From Nocardioides cynanchi (lineage in GTDB: Bacteria > Actinomycetota > Actinomycetes > Propionibacteriales > Nocardioidaceae), in contig NZ_CP044344.1 in assembly GCF_008761635.1 (NCBI RefSeq), positions 682,001 through 746,000 on the forward strand: a stretch of 64,000 bases of DNA, read 5' to 3'. The position numbers and the translations under genes were made by a program. Below are positions 23,695-32,314 of the stretch, in pieces. Position 1 is the stretch's first letter, and the number at the start of each line of letters is the position of its first letter. The notes under the pieces were generated by a model. That model ran no database searches. It was not told the origin of the DNA and saw only the letters and a list, made by a program, of their open reading frames with translations.

Positions 23695-24012
23695 GTGAAA
23701 AACCTGCTGCAGCTTCTGCCGCTGGTGGCGATCGGTCTCCTGTTCTGGCTCGTCCTGATCCGTCCGGCCCAGCGCCGGCAGCGTGCCCTCGGGCAGCTGC
23801 AGCGCGCGGTCGACGTGGGTGACGAGGTCATGCTGACCTCCGGCATCTACGGCACGGTCCGGGCGCTCGACGACGACGCGATCTCGCTGGAGGTGGCCGA
23901 CGGCGTGATCCTGCGCGTGGTCCGCGCCGCCGTCGGCTCGGTCGTGACCACCCCGGCCGATGTCGGCGCCGGAGAAGCAGCGCTCGTCCCCGACGAGCCG
24001 GAGGAGAAGTAG
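23695..24012 (+). CDS. yajC: Preprotein translocase subunit YajC
   Basis: 105 residues from the GTG at 23695, chosen because GAGG lies 8 nt upstream; a GTG at 23683 in frame would add four residues. One N-terminal membrane helix (LLPLVAIGLLFWLVLIRPAQ) is followed by the family core RRQRALGQLQRAVDVGDEV, LTSGIYGTVRALDDD and a short acidic tail. YajC binds SecDF at the translocon. The stop TAG is immediately followed by the secD ATG. Confidence 0.92.
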   Translation: MKNLLQLLPLVAIGLLFWLVLIRPAQRRQRALGQLQRAVDVGDEVMLTSGIYGTVRALDDDAISLEVADGVILRVVRAAVGSVVTTPADVGAGEAALVPDEPEEK

Positions 24013-25770
24013 ATGGCACGCAGCAGCGCTCGCCCGGGACGCACCGTGACGGTGTTCTTCCTCGGCCTGGCGATCGCCTACGCCCTGGTCGCCCTGATCG
24101 GGACCTGGAAGCCCGCTCTGGGTCTCGACCTCGAAGGCGGCACCCAGATCACGCTGATCGCCAAGGGCAACGTCACCAAGGACAACCTCCAGCAGGCTGC
24201 CGACATCATCGACCAGCGGGTGAACGGCTCCGGGGTCACCGAGGCGACCGTGAACACCCAGGGCAGCAACGAGATCGTGGTCCAGGTGCCCGGTGCCAGC
24301 CAGAACAACCTGCTCAGCCTGGTGACCCAGGTCGCCCAGCTGCGCTTCCGCCTGGTCGCCCAGGTCTCCCCGACCACCGGCACCACCACGCCGCCGACGA
24401 CCGGGGCCTCGCCGAGCGCGTCGCCCGGCTCCGGCGTGCTGCTCCCGTCGTCGTCGTCCTCACCCAAGGCACCTTCGACCTCGAAGCCCTCGGGCAAGAA
24501 CACCGGCAAGAACCGTGCGCCGTTCGTGCTCGGCAAGCACCACAAGAACAAGACCCCGAAGTCCACCAGCACCAAGGCGCCCAAGCCCAGCTCGTCGCCG
24601 ACCGGGACGCCGACGACGGCACCGGCCACCGGGCCGACCTCGACCTCCCAGGTGAACTACACGGCCGCCAACCGGGCGTCCTTCCAGGACGGCCTGGCGT
24701 GGCAGACCAACCCCGACCCGCAGTCGGTGGAGGTCTACAACAACTACACGTGTCCGACCACCAAACCCGTCGTCGACGACCCCGCCCTTCCGCTCGTGAC
24801 CTGCCAGGGCAGCCAGAAGTACCTCCTCTCGCCGGCCCTGATCGAGGGCACCCAGATCACCTCGGCCTCGGCCGCGGCACCCGGCAGCAGCCAGGGCCAG
24901 GTGCTGTGGACGGTGAACATCCAGCTCGACAGCTCCGGTGCCGCCACCGAGCGCAAGCTGTCGGCGGCGATGGCCGGAGACCAGACCAAGCTCTTCGCGA
25001 TCGTGCTCGACGGCAAGGTGATCTCTGCCCCTTACTACAAGGGCGTGATCCCCAACGGGCAGTCGGAGATCAGCGGGAACTTCAACGAAGGCAGCGCCAA
25101 GAGCCTGGCCACGAGCCTGAAGTACGGCGCCCTGCCGATCACCTTCGACCAGACCAAGACCACCAACCAGGTGATCGGCCCCTCGCTGGCCGGTGACCAG
25201 CTCAAGGCCGGTCTCACCGCCGGCATCGCCGGGTTGATCCTGGTGATGATCTACTGCCTGCTCTACTACCGCGGCCTCGGGCTGGTCGTGATCGCCTCCC
25301 TGCTGGTCGCCGGCGCCACGACGTACGCCTTGGTGCTGCTGCTGGCCAAGAGCGCCGGCTTCACCCTGACCCTGCCCGGCATTGCCGGCCTGATCGTGGC
25401 GGTCGGCATCACCGCCGACTCCTTCATCGTGTTCTTCGAACGCATCCGGGACGAGATGCGGGGCGGCAAGTCGATGCGGGTGGCCGTCGAGGCCGGCTGG
25501 ATCCGGGCCCGGGCCACCTGTCTGGCGGCGGACGCGGTGACGATCCTGGCGGCGGTGGTGCTCTACATCTTCGCGGCCGGTGTGGTGAAGGGCTTCGCGT
25601 TCGCCCTGGGGCTGTCCACGCTGATCGACCTCGCGGTGTTCTTCTGGTTCACCCACCCGATGGTGTCGTGGCTGGCGAGGTTCCCGTTCTTCAACAAGGG
25701 CCACCGGCTCTCCGGGCTCGACGCGGAGAACCTCGGCCTCGATCGGCTTCCGGCTGGAGGGAGGGCCTGA
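24013..25770 (+). CDS. secD: Protein translocase subunit SecD
   Basis: A 585-residue member of the proton-driven SecDF export motor. Helix 1 (about 10-30) is followed by LGLDLEGGTQITLIA (D1 motif), then the first periplasmic domain. Residues about 119-215 form a Ser/Thr/Pro/Lys-rich low-complexity insert inside that domain. The C-terminal half has five helices with GLTAGIAGLILVMIYCLLYY, the LTLPGIAGLIVAVGITADSF segment (conserved Asp for proton relay) and FIVFFERIRDE. It abuts yajC and overlaps secF by 1 bp (TGATG). Confidence 0.96.
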   Translation: MARSSARPGRTVTVFFLGLAIAYALVALIGTWKPALGLDLEGGTQITLIAKGNVTKDNLQQAADIIDQRVNGSGVTEATVNTQGSNEIVVQVPGASQNNLLSLVTQVAQLRFRLVAQVSPTTGTTTPPTTGASPSASPGSGVLLPSSSSSPKAPSTSKPSGKNTGKNRAPFVLGKHHKNKTPKSTSTKAPKPSSSPTGTPTTAPATGPTSTSQVNYTAANRASFQDGLAWQTNPDPQSVEVYNNYTCPTTKPVVDDPALPLVTCQGSQKYLLSPALIEGTQITSASAAAPGSSQGQVLWTVNIQLDSSGAATERKLSAAMAGDQTKLFAIVLDGKVISAPYYKGVIPNGQSEISGNFNEGSAKSLATSLKYGALPITFDQTKTTNQVIGPSLAGDQLKAGLTAGIAGLILVMIYCLLYYRGLGLVVIASLLVAGATTYALVLLLAKSAGFTLTLPGIAGLIVAVGITADSFIVFFERIRDEMRGGKSMRVAVEAGWIRARATCLAADAVTILAAVVLYIFAAGVVKGFAFALGLSTLIDLAVFFWFTHPMVSWLARFPFFNKGHRLSGLDAENLGLDRLPAGGRA

Positions 25771-27005
25771 TGGGCAAGTTCAGCCGCCTCGGCAACGACC
25801 TGTACTCCGGTCGCAGGTCGATCGACTTCGTCGGCCGTCGCCATCTCTGGTACGCCATCTCCGGCGTGATCATCATCGCCGCCGTGCTGGGGCTGTGGTT
25901 CCGCGGCCTCAACTTCGGCATCGAGTTCGTCGGAGGTGCCGAGTACACCGTCACCATGCCGTCCGGGCAGGCGACGCAGGCCAACGCCGACAAGCTCCGG
26001 ACCGCCGTCGCCGACACCGGCATCCCCGCCGCCAAGCAGGTCGTCGTCACCACCGCCGGGACCAACTCGATCCTGGTCCAGACCGAGCCGCTCAACCCGA
26101 CCGAGAGCAACACGATCTCGGCGACCATCGAGCAGACGGTCGGCGTCACCAAGGCCCAGCTCTCGATCGACGAGATCGGGCCGAGCTGGGGCAAGGAAGT
26201 CGCGAAACGCTCGATCACCGGTCTGTTCGTCTTCCTGATCCTGGTGGTGCTCTTCATCTGGGCGTACTTCCGGCAGTGGAAGATGTCGTTCGCGGCGATC
26301 GTCGCGCTGATCCACGACCTCGTGATCACGGTGGGGATCTATGCCCTGTCGGGCTTCGAGGTGACACCCGCCACGGTGACCGGCGTGCTGACCATCCTCG
26401 GCTTCTCGCTCTACGACACCGTGGTGGTCTTCGACAAGGTGCGGGAGAACACCAAGAACCTCAAGGCCTCCCACCAGACCTACGCCGAGGCGGCCAACCT
26501 GGCGGTCAACCAGACCCTGGTCCGCTCGATCAACACCTCGATCGTGGCGCTGATCCCGGTCGGCGCGATCCTGTACGTCGGCGCGGTCCAGCTGGGCTCC
26601 GGTCCGCTGAAGGACCTCGCGCTCGCGCTGTTCGTGGGAATGGCGGCCGGGGCCTACTCCTCGATCTTCATCGCCACCCCGATGCTGGCCCACATGAAGT
26701 CGCGTGAGGCCGGCGTCCAGGAGCACGAGAAGCGCCTCAAGGTGCGGCGCCGGCACGAGGCCGACCGCTACGCCTCGGTCCCGACCTTCACCGACGACAT
26801 GGCGGTCGGCACCGACCCCGACGCCGTGCCCGTGGCCGGGGCGCCGGCAGCAGCCACCAGCGGCGGCAACCGTCCGACGCCCTCGACCGAGGCACTCGGT
26901 CGCGGACGCGTCGTACCCCCTGCTCGGGGGCCGGTCCGGCCGAGCGGCGCCAGCGGGCGGGTCCAGCCCACCCGGCAGGCGAAGTCCAAGCGCGGCAAGA
27001 AGTGA
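25770..27005 (+). CDS. secF: Protein translocase subunit SecF
   Basis: A 411-residue partner of SecD. Helix 1 (ISGVIIIAAVLGLWF) precedes GLNFGIEFVGGAEYTV, then the small extracytoplasmic domain and five helices with the conserved VTGVLTILGFSLYDTVVVFD and TSIVALIPVGAILY. The C-terminal tail of about 110 residues is Pro/Ala/Arg-rich and disordered, ending KSKRGKK. The ATG at 25770 overlaps the secD stop; a longer frame upstream would lie inside secD. It overlaps apt by 4 bp (GTGA). Confidence 0.96.
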   Translation: MGKFSRLGNDLYSGRRSIDFVGRRHLWYAISGVIIIAAVLGLWFRGLNFGIEFVGGAEYTVTMPSGQATQANADKLRTAVADTGIPAAKQVVVTTAGTNSILVQTEPLNPTESNTISATIEQTVGVTKAQLSIDEIGPSWGKEVAKRSITGLFVFLILVVLFIWAYFRQWKMSFAAIVALIHDLVITVGIYALSGFEVTPATVTGVLTILGFSLYDTVVVFDKVRENTKNLKASHQTYAEAANLAVNQTLVRSINTSIVALIPVGAILYVGAVQLGSGPLKDLALALFVGMAAGAYSSIFIATPMLAHMKSREAGVQEHEKRLKVRRRHEADRYASVPTFTDDMAVGTDPDAVPVAGAPAAATSGGNRPTPSTEALGRGRVVPPARGPVRPSGASGRVQPTRQAKSKRGKK

Positions 27006-27556
27006 CGGGTCCGGGCGCCGACGAAGCAGCCGGGATCCTGAAGCGGCTGGTCGTCGACGTCCCGGACTACCCGAGCCCGGGCGTGGTGTTCAAGGACATC
27101 ACCCCGATGCTCGCCGACCCCGCTGCCTTCGCCCGCGTGATCGAGGCCCTGGCCGAGGCCGGACGCGGAGCCGACGGCCGACCTGGCGTGGAGCATGTGG
27201 TGGGCATGGAGGCCCGCGGGTTCATCCTCGCGGCACCGGTGGCGCTCGCGCTCGGCGCCGGGTTCGTGCCGGTCCGCAAGGCCGGCAAGCTGCCGCGGGC
27301 GACCTTCTCGCAGTCCTACGCCCTGGAGTACGGCGAGGCCACCCTCGAGGTGCACCGCGACGCGTTCGCCCCCGGTGACCGGGTCCTGCTGGTGGACGAC
27401 GTGCTGGCGACCGGCGGGACGGTCGCCGCCACACGACGGCTGGTCGAGGAGTGCGGTGCCGTGGCCGTCGGCGTGGCGGTCCTGATGGACCTGAGCTTCC
27501 TGCCCGGGCGCGAGGCGATCGGCGACCTCCCGCTGACCAGCCTGCTGACCGTCTGA
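27002..27556 (+). CDS. apt: Adenine phosphoribosyltransferase
   Basis: A 184-residue purine salvage enzyme (adenine plus PRPP to AMP). Motifs are DVPDYPSPGVVFKDITPMLA, VVGMEARGFILAAPVALALG, PVRKAGKLPRATFSQSYALE and the PRPP loop RVLLVDDVLATGGTVAAT. It overlaps secF by 4 bp and closes the yajC-secD-secF-apt operon. In many actinobacteria relA follows directly; here about 5.5 kb of other genes lies between. Confidence 0.96.
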   Translation: MTGPGADEAAGILKRLVVDVPDYPSPGVVFKDITPMLADPAAFARVIEALAEAGRGADGRPGVEHVVGMEARGFILAAPVALALGAGFVPVRKAGKLPRATFSQSYALEYGEATLEVHRDAFAPGDRVLLVDDVLATGGTVAATRRLVEECGAVAVGVAVLMDLSFLPGREAIGDLPLTSLLTV

Positions 27557-27635
27557 GCAGACTCCTCCCACGTCGGCGGGATCGGATGCTCATGCCGATG
27601 TTCGAGTGTGCGTTCACACCGATCCGAGCGGTTCC

Positions 27636-27863
27636 TCAGTCTCTGGGGTGCACCATGTGTCGCACCAGCGGTACTTCCCAGATCCACGTCAGGCCGATCA
27701 CCCAGATCAGCGACCGCAGCACCAGTTCTGGGGTGCCCAGGCCGCCGCTTCCGCCGCTGACCCGGGCGAGAGCCGCGAACAACAGAAGTGGGGCGACGAT
27801 GACCAGCACGCTGGATGTGAACTGCCCTGGGGGCGGCTCGTAAGCCATCCACCTACGGAACAT
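27636..27863 (-). CDS. Small two-helix membrane protein
   Basis: 75 residues starting MFRRWMAYEPPPG. Two hydrophobic helices, SVLVIVAPLLLFAALA (about 17-32) and LVLRSLIWVIGLTWIWEV (about 48-65), are joined by a Gly/Ser-rich loop. The ATG at 27863 is set by a good ribosome site GGGAGG 6 nt upstream. No family is recognised. It is the last of a minus-strand run (27636-30021) that is convergent with apt. Confidence 0.6.
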   Translation of the reverse strand: MFRRWMAYEPPPGQFTSSVLVIVAPLLLFAALARVSGGSGGLGTPELVLRSLIWVIGLTWIWEVPLVRHMVHPRD

Positions 27864-27987
27864 GCGGCCTCCCTGAGTGGCGCAGTATGCGGGCACAGTA
27901 ACGGAGGGCCACCCCCGGCGACTGCACTCACATGCCGCTGTCCGCACTCACGGTCGAGCGCTGGGACCTCTAGAACGTGAGCAGCAC

Positions 27988-28317
27988 CTACCCCGCGCAC
28001 GCAGCCACCACGGCGACCACCAGCAGGACCCCCACGCCGAGGGGCTGGGTCCTCGGCGGGATGACCAGGGCGATCCCGTTGAGCAGGGACTGGAACCAGA
28101 CCCACCCGAGCAGGGGAGTGACCAGCTCGGTGCCGACGTGGAAGGCGCCGACGGGGGACTCCCCGATGTTGTGCCGGAGCGCCGCAGCCAGGTGGGTCAA
28201 CATCAGCGTGAACGCGACCGCATTGACGACCACGAAGGCGGCAGCAGCGCCGACAGTTCGCCACCACAGTCCCCGCGGCCTCATCCCGACGGCCGGGGCC
28301 CGCAGTGAGTCGCTCAT
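27988..28317 (-). CDS. Small membrane protein, unknown
   Basis: 109 residues with three hydrophobic segments: TVGAAAAFVVVNAVAFTLML (about 21-40), a central LVTPLLGWVWFQSLLNGIAL, and a C-terminal LGVGVLLVVAVVAACAG. The ATG at 28317 has AGGA 2-3 nt upstream only. No family is recognised. It lies between another small membrane protein and the LuxR-type regulator on the same strand. Confidence 0.6.
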   Translation of the reverse strand: MSDSLRAPAVGMRPRGLWWRTVGAAAAFVVVNAVAFTLMLTHLAAALRHNIGESPVGAFHVGTELVTPLLGWVWFQSLLNGIALVIPPRTQPLGVGVLLVVAVVAACAG

Positions 28318-28401
28318 GTCCTGAGAATGGCCGGACGGCCTGGGGTTGGCATGAGTGGTGGTGCTCGACCTTCGGACACGTTCGCGATCCGAGGCGTGGC
28401 C

Positions 28402-29103
28402 CTACCTGGCCGTCGGGCGAACGCGAAGGGCGGCATCGAGCGTGCGCTCGGTGTCGTGCTGGAAGCCGTTCTCCACTGCCCACAGCACCGCCTGGGGCCG
28501 CCGCTCGACCCCGATCTTGCGGTACGCCGATCGGATGTAGGTCTTGATCGTGTTCAGGCTGAGGCAGGCCCGGTCGGCTATCTCCTGGTTGTTCAGGCCG
28601 CTCGCGATGAGCGCGATCACCTCGGCTTCGCGCGACGACAACCCCTCCAGCCTGCCCGGCCAGTCCCCGACGCCGCCGACGCTGGTCTCATGGTCTCCGG
28701 TCAGGATCACCGTCTCGCCCGTCATGATCCGCTCCAGGGCCTCGACGATCACCGGTCCGGTCAGCACCTTGGAGAGATAGCCGCTGGCTCCGCTCGCGAT
28801 CGCCTTCTTGATCAGGTTGTGACGGAGGTTCCAGCTGTAGATGACGACTTTCGCACCGCTGTGGGCGACGACCTCCTCGAGGTCGACGCCCCGGCCCTGC
28901 ACCTGACCGAACGTGTCGTAGAGGACGACGTCGACATCGCTGATGACGGGCAGCGACGCACCGGTCTCGACCACGTCGACGTTCTCGTCCGCGAGGAGCG
29001 TGGCGATCCCTGCCACCACCACTGCGTAGTCGTCCACGATGGCCAGGCGAATCCGCCGCCGTGGGGGCTGAACTGGCTCGGAGGGACTGAGGTCGCCGCT
29101 CAC
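28402..29103 (-). CDS. LuxR-family response regulator (orphan)
   Basis: 233 residues from GTG at 29103. The N-terminal receiver domain has the acidic pair D24-D25 (LAIVDDYAVVVAGI), the phospho-acceptor Asp63 (DVVLYDTFGQ) and Lys112 (GYLSK). The C-terminal LuxR/GerE helix-turn-helix runs from LSSREAEVIALIASGLNNQE through ACLSLNTIKTYIRSAYRKIG. This is the NarL/FixJ architecture. No histidine kinase is nearby, so it is an orphan regulator or one served by a distant kinase. Targets are unknown; the neighbouring membrane-protein genes are candidates. Confidence 0.88.
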   Translation of the reverse strand: MSGDLSPSEPVQPPRRRIRLAIVDDYAVVVAGIATLLADENVDVVETGASLPVISDVDVVLYDTFGQVQGRGVDLEEVVAHSGAKVVIYSWNLRHNLIKKAIASGASGYLSKVLTGPVIVEALERIMTGETVILTGDHETSVGGVGDWPGRLEGLSSREAEVIALIASGLNNQEIADRACLSLNTIKTYIRSAYRKIGVERRPQAVLWAVENGFQHDTERTLDAALRVRPTAR

Positions 29104-29263
29104 GGCCGCTCGATTCGGGACGCCGGCCCGCCACCCGGCTTCGGTTGCCGGGAGCTCACTGACGGGAGCACATCCGTGCTGGTGATGACCGCTGCCGCAT
29201 CCGGCAACACCCGAGACTACGCCGTGGTCGCACGAACGCGCTCATCCGCTGCTCTCGACTCCC

Positions 29264-30021
29264 TCAGGCGGGCTCGCACACGCAGAGCTGGAGGGGTGCG
29301 TCGCTGCTGAACGGCGCACCGGACCAGTCGCCGACTCGGCTGACGAGCCGAAGGCCGCCCAGCGCGAGCAGGAGCGGCAGCTCCTGGGGGAAGATGCTCC
29401 TGATCTCGAGCGGTGCGACCAGCAGGTCGGGCTCGGAGTCGGTCCACAGGTGCCACGTCCCGCGCGTCACCTGCGCCAGGGCGTCGTAGGTCTCCGCGAC
29501 GTCGACGTTGACCCGGCCGCGATCCGGATCGATGAACGACAGCGACTCCCTGGTTCGCCGACGGCCGTCGGCCCCGGCCAGCACGTTCACGCTCGGGTTG
29601 AACACGTCGAAGACGAACTGCGCTCCCGGTGCCAGATGTCGTCGTACAGACCGGAAGCAGCTCACCAGGTCGTCGATCTCGTGCAGGTGCAACAGGGAGT
29701 TGGCCGTGATGAACACCAAGTCGAAGGTGCGACCCAGGTCGAAGGCCGTCATGTCGCCCGGCACCCACTCCACCACCGCGCCGCGGTCGTCCGCCTTGCG
29801 ACGCGCTTCGGCGAGCATGGCCGAGGACCGGTCCACACCGACGCACGAGTGCCCGTCGGACGCGATCGGGATCAGCTTGCGCGCCCGGTGCCGCAGCCGA
29901 GCTCGAGGATCCGCCCGCCGGTCCGACCGGCCTCGGCCCGGTAGAACTCGACGGCCGGACCGTCGCCGGGGAACATCAGGTCGTACAACCTGGCATCGGA
30001 GTAGAACGCGTCATCCACCAC
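29264..30021 (-). pseudogene. SAM-dependent methyltransferase, frameshifted
   Basis: Two overlapping frames together encode one class I methyltransferase of about 250 residues. The N-terminal part (30021 to 29872, GTG start with AGGAG 6 nt upstream) has YDLMFPGDGPAVEFYRAEA and motif I ILELGCGTGR. It then hits a TGA. The frame from about 29878 down to 29264 continues with LIPIASDG, VGVDRSSAMLAEARRKA (motif II acidic), VPGDMTAFDLG and FDLVFITANSLLHL. Dropping two bases in the GCGCGC tract at 29879-29884 would join GCGTGR directly to KLIPIA, as in intact relatives. So it is either a real inactivating slippage or a sequencing error. Confidence 0.8.
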
Positions 30022-30207
30022 GAGCGGCTCCTGTTCCGATCGTCCGCAGGGGACTGGTGTCGGGTGACGACTCAAGCACGACCGCGCGCTCCGGGTCAGG
30101 CCCTTTCCCCAGAGTCGCGCGCGCACGCGCTGACCACGATCTCCGATGCGGACCACCTGCGGTACGGCGCGGGCACCTGAGCCCTGCTCGCGTCGTACTG
30201 GGCGGAG

Positions 30208-30573
30208 GTGGCCCAGGAGCAGTCCGGCAGCCCCGCCGTGAACGAGTTCGCGACGGTGCTGGCCGAGAAGCCGAAGATCGTCTTCTGGTCGACGGTCACC
30301 GCGTGCCCCGACTGGAACACGACAGGGGAGGACGTCGATCCCACGGTGCGGGTGCCCGAGCTGCTGCTGCAGCCATTGGTGGCCGGCGACGGACCTCCGA
30401 TCTTCGAGCCCGGGAAGAGCTACGAGCTCGCGCTGACCGGGATCGAGCGGACCGGCTCAGGCGCCGCGGCCCTGGACTACGCGTTCCGCCAGGTCGGCGA
30501 CCTGACTCAGTCGCCGCCGTGGTCGCCGCCGAGGGGACGGTGGACCCACTGCTGGAACGGGCAGAGCTCGTAG
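30208..30573 (+). CDS. Hypothetical protein, possibly truncated
   Basis: 121 residues from a GTG with no properly spaced ribosome site. Third positions are strongly GC-rich and the sequence is protein-like (KPKIVFWSTVTACPDW, FEPGKSYELALTGIERTG), so the region looks like genuine coding DNA. The same frame continues upstream past a TGA at 30178, which suggests a remnant of a longer gene whose beginning has decayed. No family is recognised. Its last 67 bp overlap the end of the minus-strand gene at 30507. Confidence 0.4.
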   Translation: MAQEQSGSPAVNEFATVLAEKPKIVFWSTVTACPDWNTTGEDVDPTVRVPELLLQPLVAGDGPPIFEPGKSYELALTGIERTGSGAAALDYAFRQVGDLTQSPPWSPPRGRWTHCWNGQSS

Positions 30574-31196
30574 AAGGCGACGGCGGTGACACTCGCCTGC
30601 TCTCGTTCGTTCTGGGTCAGCGGGCCGGGCTGTCGTGCGTCGAGATGCTCGAGGTAGTAGACCATCAGCCTGACCGTGGAGTTCGCCTGATGTGATCGCA
30701 CGTCGCGGGGTTGGTAGACCAGGCCACCGCGCTGCACCTTGCGCATGCCCGGCAGGTGGTCTGCGCCTGGTGGGCGTCCCCACCGTTCGCCGGCGAGCCA
30801 GTCGCACGCCTGGCTCCCGTACGCCAGCCCAGCCTGACGGCTCATGCCTGGCGGGAGATGCTCGAGGTAGTCGTGCTCGTGCGAGGCGCCGACGGCGTAG
30901 GTGCTTCCCGACAGCACCAGGACCGCAGCCAGCGCCAGACCGGCGGGCTCGGCGGCTCGGCGGAGTGACACATCCCGATCCCGGCAAGCGCGGAACGAGA
31001 CGAGGCCGGCGACGACCGCGACAGCCACGTACATGGCGCGCAGGGTCCACGAGTTCGGAGGAGGAAGGGCGAGCGGTTCCCTGCCGTCGTTGAGACCGCC
31101 CGCGGCGTTGAACAGGGAGACGACGACCACCAGACCCCACGTCGCCAGGTAGCCGAGCAGGGCGGCAGCGGCGACGACGAGCAATCGAGGACCCAC
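30507..31196 (-). CDS. Membrane protein with extracytoplasmic DUF732-like C-terminus
   Basis: 229 residues from GTG at 31196. Three hydrophobic helices are visible: LLVVAAAALLGYLATWGLVV (about 5-24), MYVAVAVVAGLVSF (about 55-68) and LALAAVLVLSGSTYAVG (about 87-103). The remainder of about 125 residues carries Cys in SQACDWLAG and in FYELCPFQQW; the two-cysteine spacing and YELCP ending resemble small DUF732-type secreted domains of actinobacteria, which is a weak similarity. It is divergent from the gene at 31299. The function is unknown. Confidence 0.6.
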   Translation of the reverse strand: MGPRLLVVAAAALLGYLATWGLVVVVSLFNAAGGLNDGREPLALPPPNSWTLRAMYVAVAVVAGLVSFRACRDRDVSLRRAAEPAGLALAAVLVLSGSTYAVGASHEHDYLEHLPPGMSRQAGLAYGSQACDWLAGERWGRPPGADHLPGMRKVQRGGLVYQPRDVRSHQANSTVRLMVYYLEHLDARQPGPLTQNEREQASVTAVAFYELCPFQQWVHRPLGGDHGGD

Positions 31197-31285
31197 GCCG
31201 CCGTTCTACTCCGGCCCAGCCGGCTCCCCGTCGCCGAATTTCGGCAATCCGCACCGAATGGGCAGCGCAGGGGAATGGGTCTCAC

Positions 31286-31291
31286 TACGCT
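31286..31291 (+). promoter_or_regulatory. -10 hexamer TACGCT, leaderless start at 31299
   Basis: TACGCT is 7 nt before the ATG at 31299, which supports that codon over an in-frame ATG at 31275. Confidence 0.5.
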
Positions 31292-31298
31292 CGCGAAC

Positions 31299-31766
31299 AT
31301 GTTCGGGGGGCGGGCCGGCGGCGGCACAGGAGGTCGGGGGCGCCTGGCCCTCCGGCTTCTCGGCATCGCCGCCACGGGCTTCGGCATCTGGGGGCTCTTC
31401 CAGCTCTCCTGGAGCACGCGCATCACTGCCTGCGGCTTCGACGCGAACGGCGCCTACGCCGAGGTCCGCGTCAGCAGCCTGCTGGGTGCGCAGGAGGTGT
31501 GGGTCGACTTCTCCCTGGATGGCACGCAGTACACGTATGCGGGGGCCTACGACGTGCGCGGCACGACGGTCCTGCGGGCACCCTTTCCCGAGAAGCGCGG
31601 TCCCCTCCACGTCAGTGGGCGCACGGTCTACGTCGACCCCAAGCAGCACGACAAGCTCGTGACCAGGAAGTTCGCCGAGGCCAGCAGGAGCAGGATCCTG
31701 ACCGAAGTAGTGCCCGACTCTTCGCACAACCTGACGTGCGGGTTCGACCACACCGATCCGGACTGA
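31299..31766 (+). CDS. Membrane-anchored hypothetical protein
   Basis: 155 residues. A Gly/Arg-rich start (FGGRAGGGTGGRGRLA) leads into one membrane helix (LRLLGIAATGFGIWGLFQL, about 18-36). The extracytoplasmic part is strand-rich (YAEVRVSSLLGAQEVWVDFS, GRTVYVDPKQ) with Cys in TACGFD and LTCGFD, which could pair as a disulfide. The two CGFD segments near the start and end are a curious internal echo. No family is recognised. Confidence 0.6.
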   Translation: MFGGRAGGGTGGRGRLALRLLGIAATGFGIWGLFQLSWSTRITACGFDANGAYAEVRVSSLLGAQEVWVDFSLDGTQYTYAGAYDVRGTTVLRAPFPEKRGPLHVSGRTVYVDPKQHDKLVTRKFAEASRSRILTEVVPDSSHNLTCGFDHTDPD

Positions 31767-31811
31767 CCAGGGCGGCGACACCCTCGACACGCGCTCCTCG
31801 AAGGGTCACGG

Positions 31812-32177
31812 TCAGGTGGACGAGCGCTCCCGACTCAGGTAGCGCACCGGCTTGCCGAGGGACTGCGCATAGGCGATCTCGCGTCGGGTCGACTCACCGA
31901 CGTAGCCGCCCGGATCCACGACGTACACCTCGTCGGCCATCCGGATCTTCTGGACGTGCACCCGGCCGAGACGCCCCTTCAGGTCCGACGGGTCGACCGC
32001 CCAGTCGTAGTCCGGCAGCTCGGGCAGCCGGAACATCCCGAGGCTGATCACGACGCAACCCTCCAACGTGAGCCGCTGGTTGACCTCGGCGAACTCGGCC
32101 TCGAAGGTGGTCGAGCCGCAGAGCGTGATCACGGTCGCCTCTGCCTCGGCCGGCTGCGGCACCTGCTGGTCCTCCAT
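31812..32177 (-). CDS. Nucleoside 2-deoxyribosyltransferase-like protein
   Basis: 121 residues with a small Rossmann-like fold: TVITLCGSTTFEAEFAEVN at the start, VVISLGMFRLPE, HVQKIRMADEVYVVDPGGYV and ESTRREIAYAQSLGKPVRYL at the end. The GGYVGESTRREI stretch (Glu in the position of the family nucleophile region) is typical of the deoxyribosyltransferase-like/DUF4406 group, several of which handle modified nucleotides. The enzymatic role is an inference. The ATG at 32177 has no clear ribosome site. Confidence 0.65.
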   Translation of the reverse strand: MEDQQVPQPAEAEATVITLCGSTTFEAEFAEVNQRLTLEGCVVISLGMFRLPELPDYDWAVDPSDLKGRLGRVHVQKIRMADEVYVVDPGGYVGESTRREIAYAQSLGKPVRYLSRERSST

Positions 32178-32314
32178 GGGTTCATCATCGGTGACCGCCG
32201 CGCCGGGTCCTCGCCGCCCCGGACCGTCGGTGTCCCGTGCCAGACTCGACGACCCGGGGCCGCAGACGGGCCGCGGCCGGCAACCCGAGGCGGCTCGGAC
32301 GGAAGGTGATGTGA

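Noticed and set aside
29264-29836. Methyltransferase starting at an internal ATG
   Set aside because: It would lack motif I, which is present immediately upstream in another frame; a frameshifted gene explains both.
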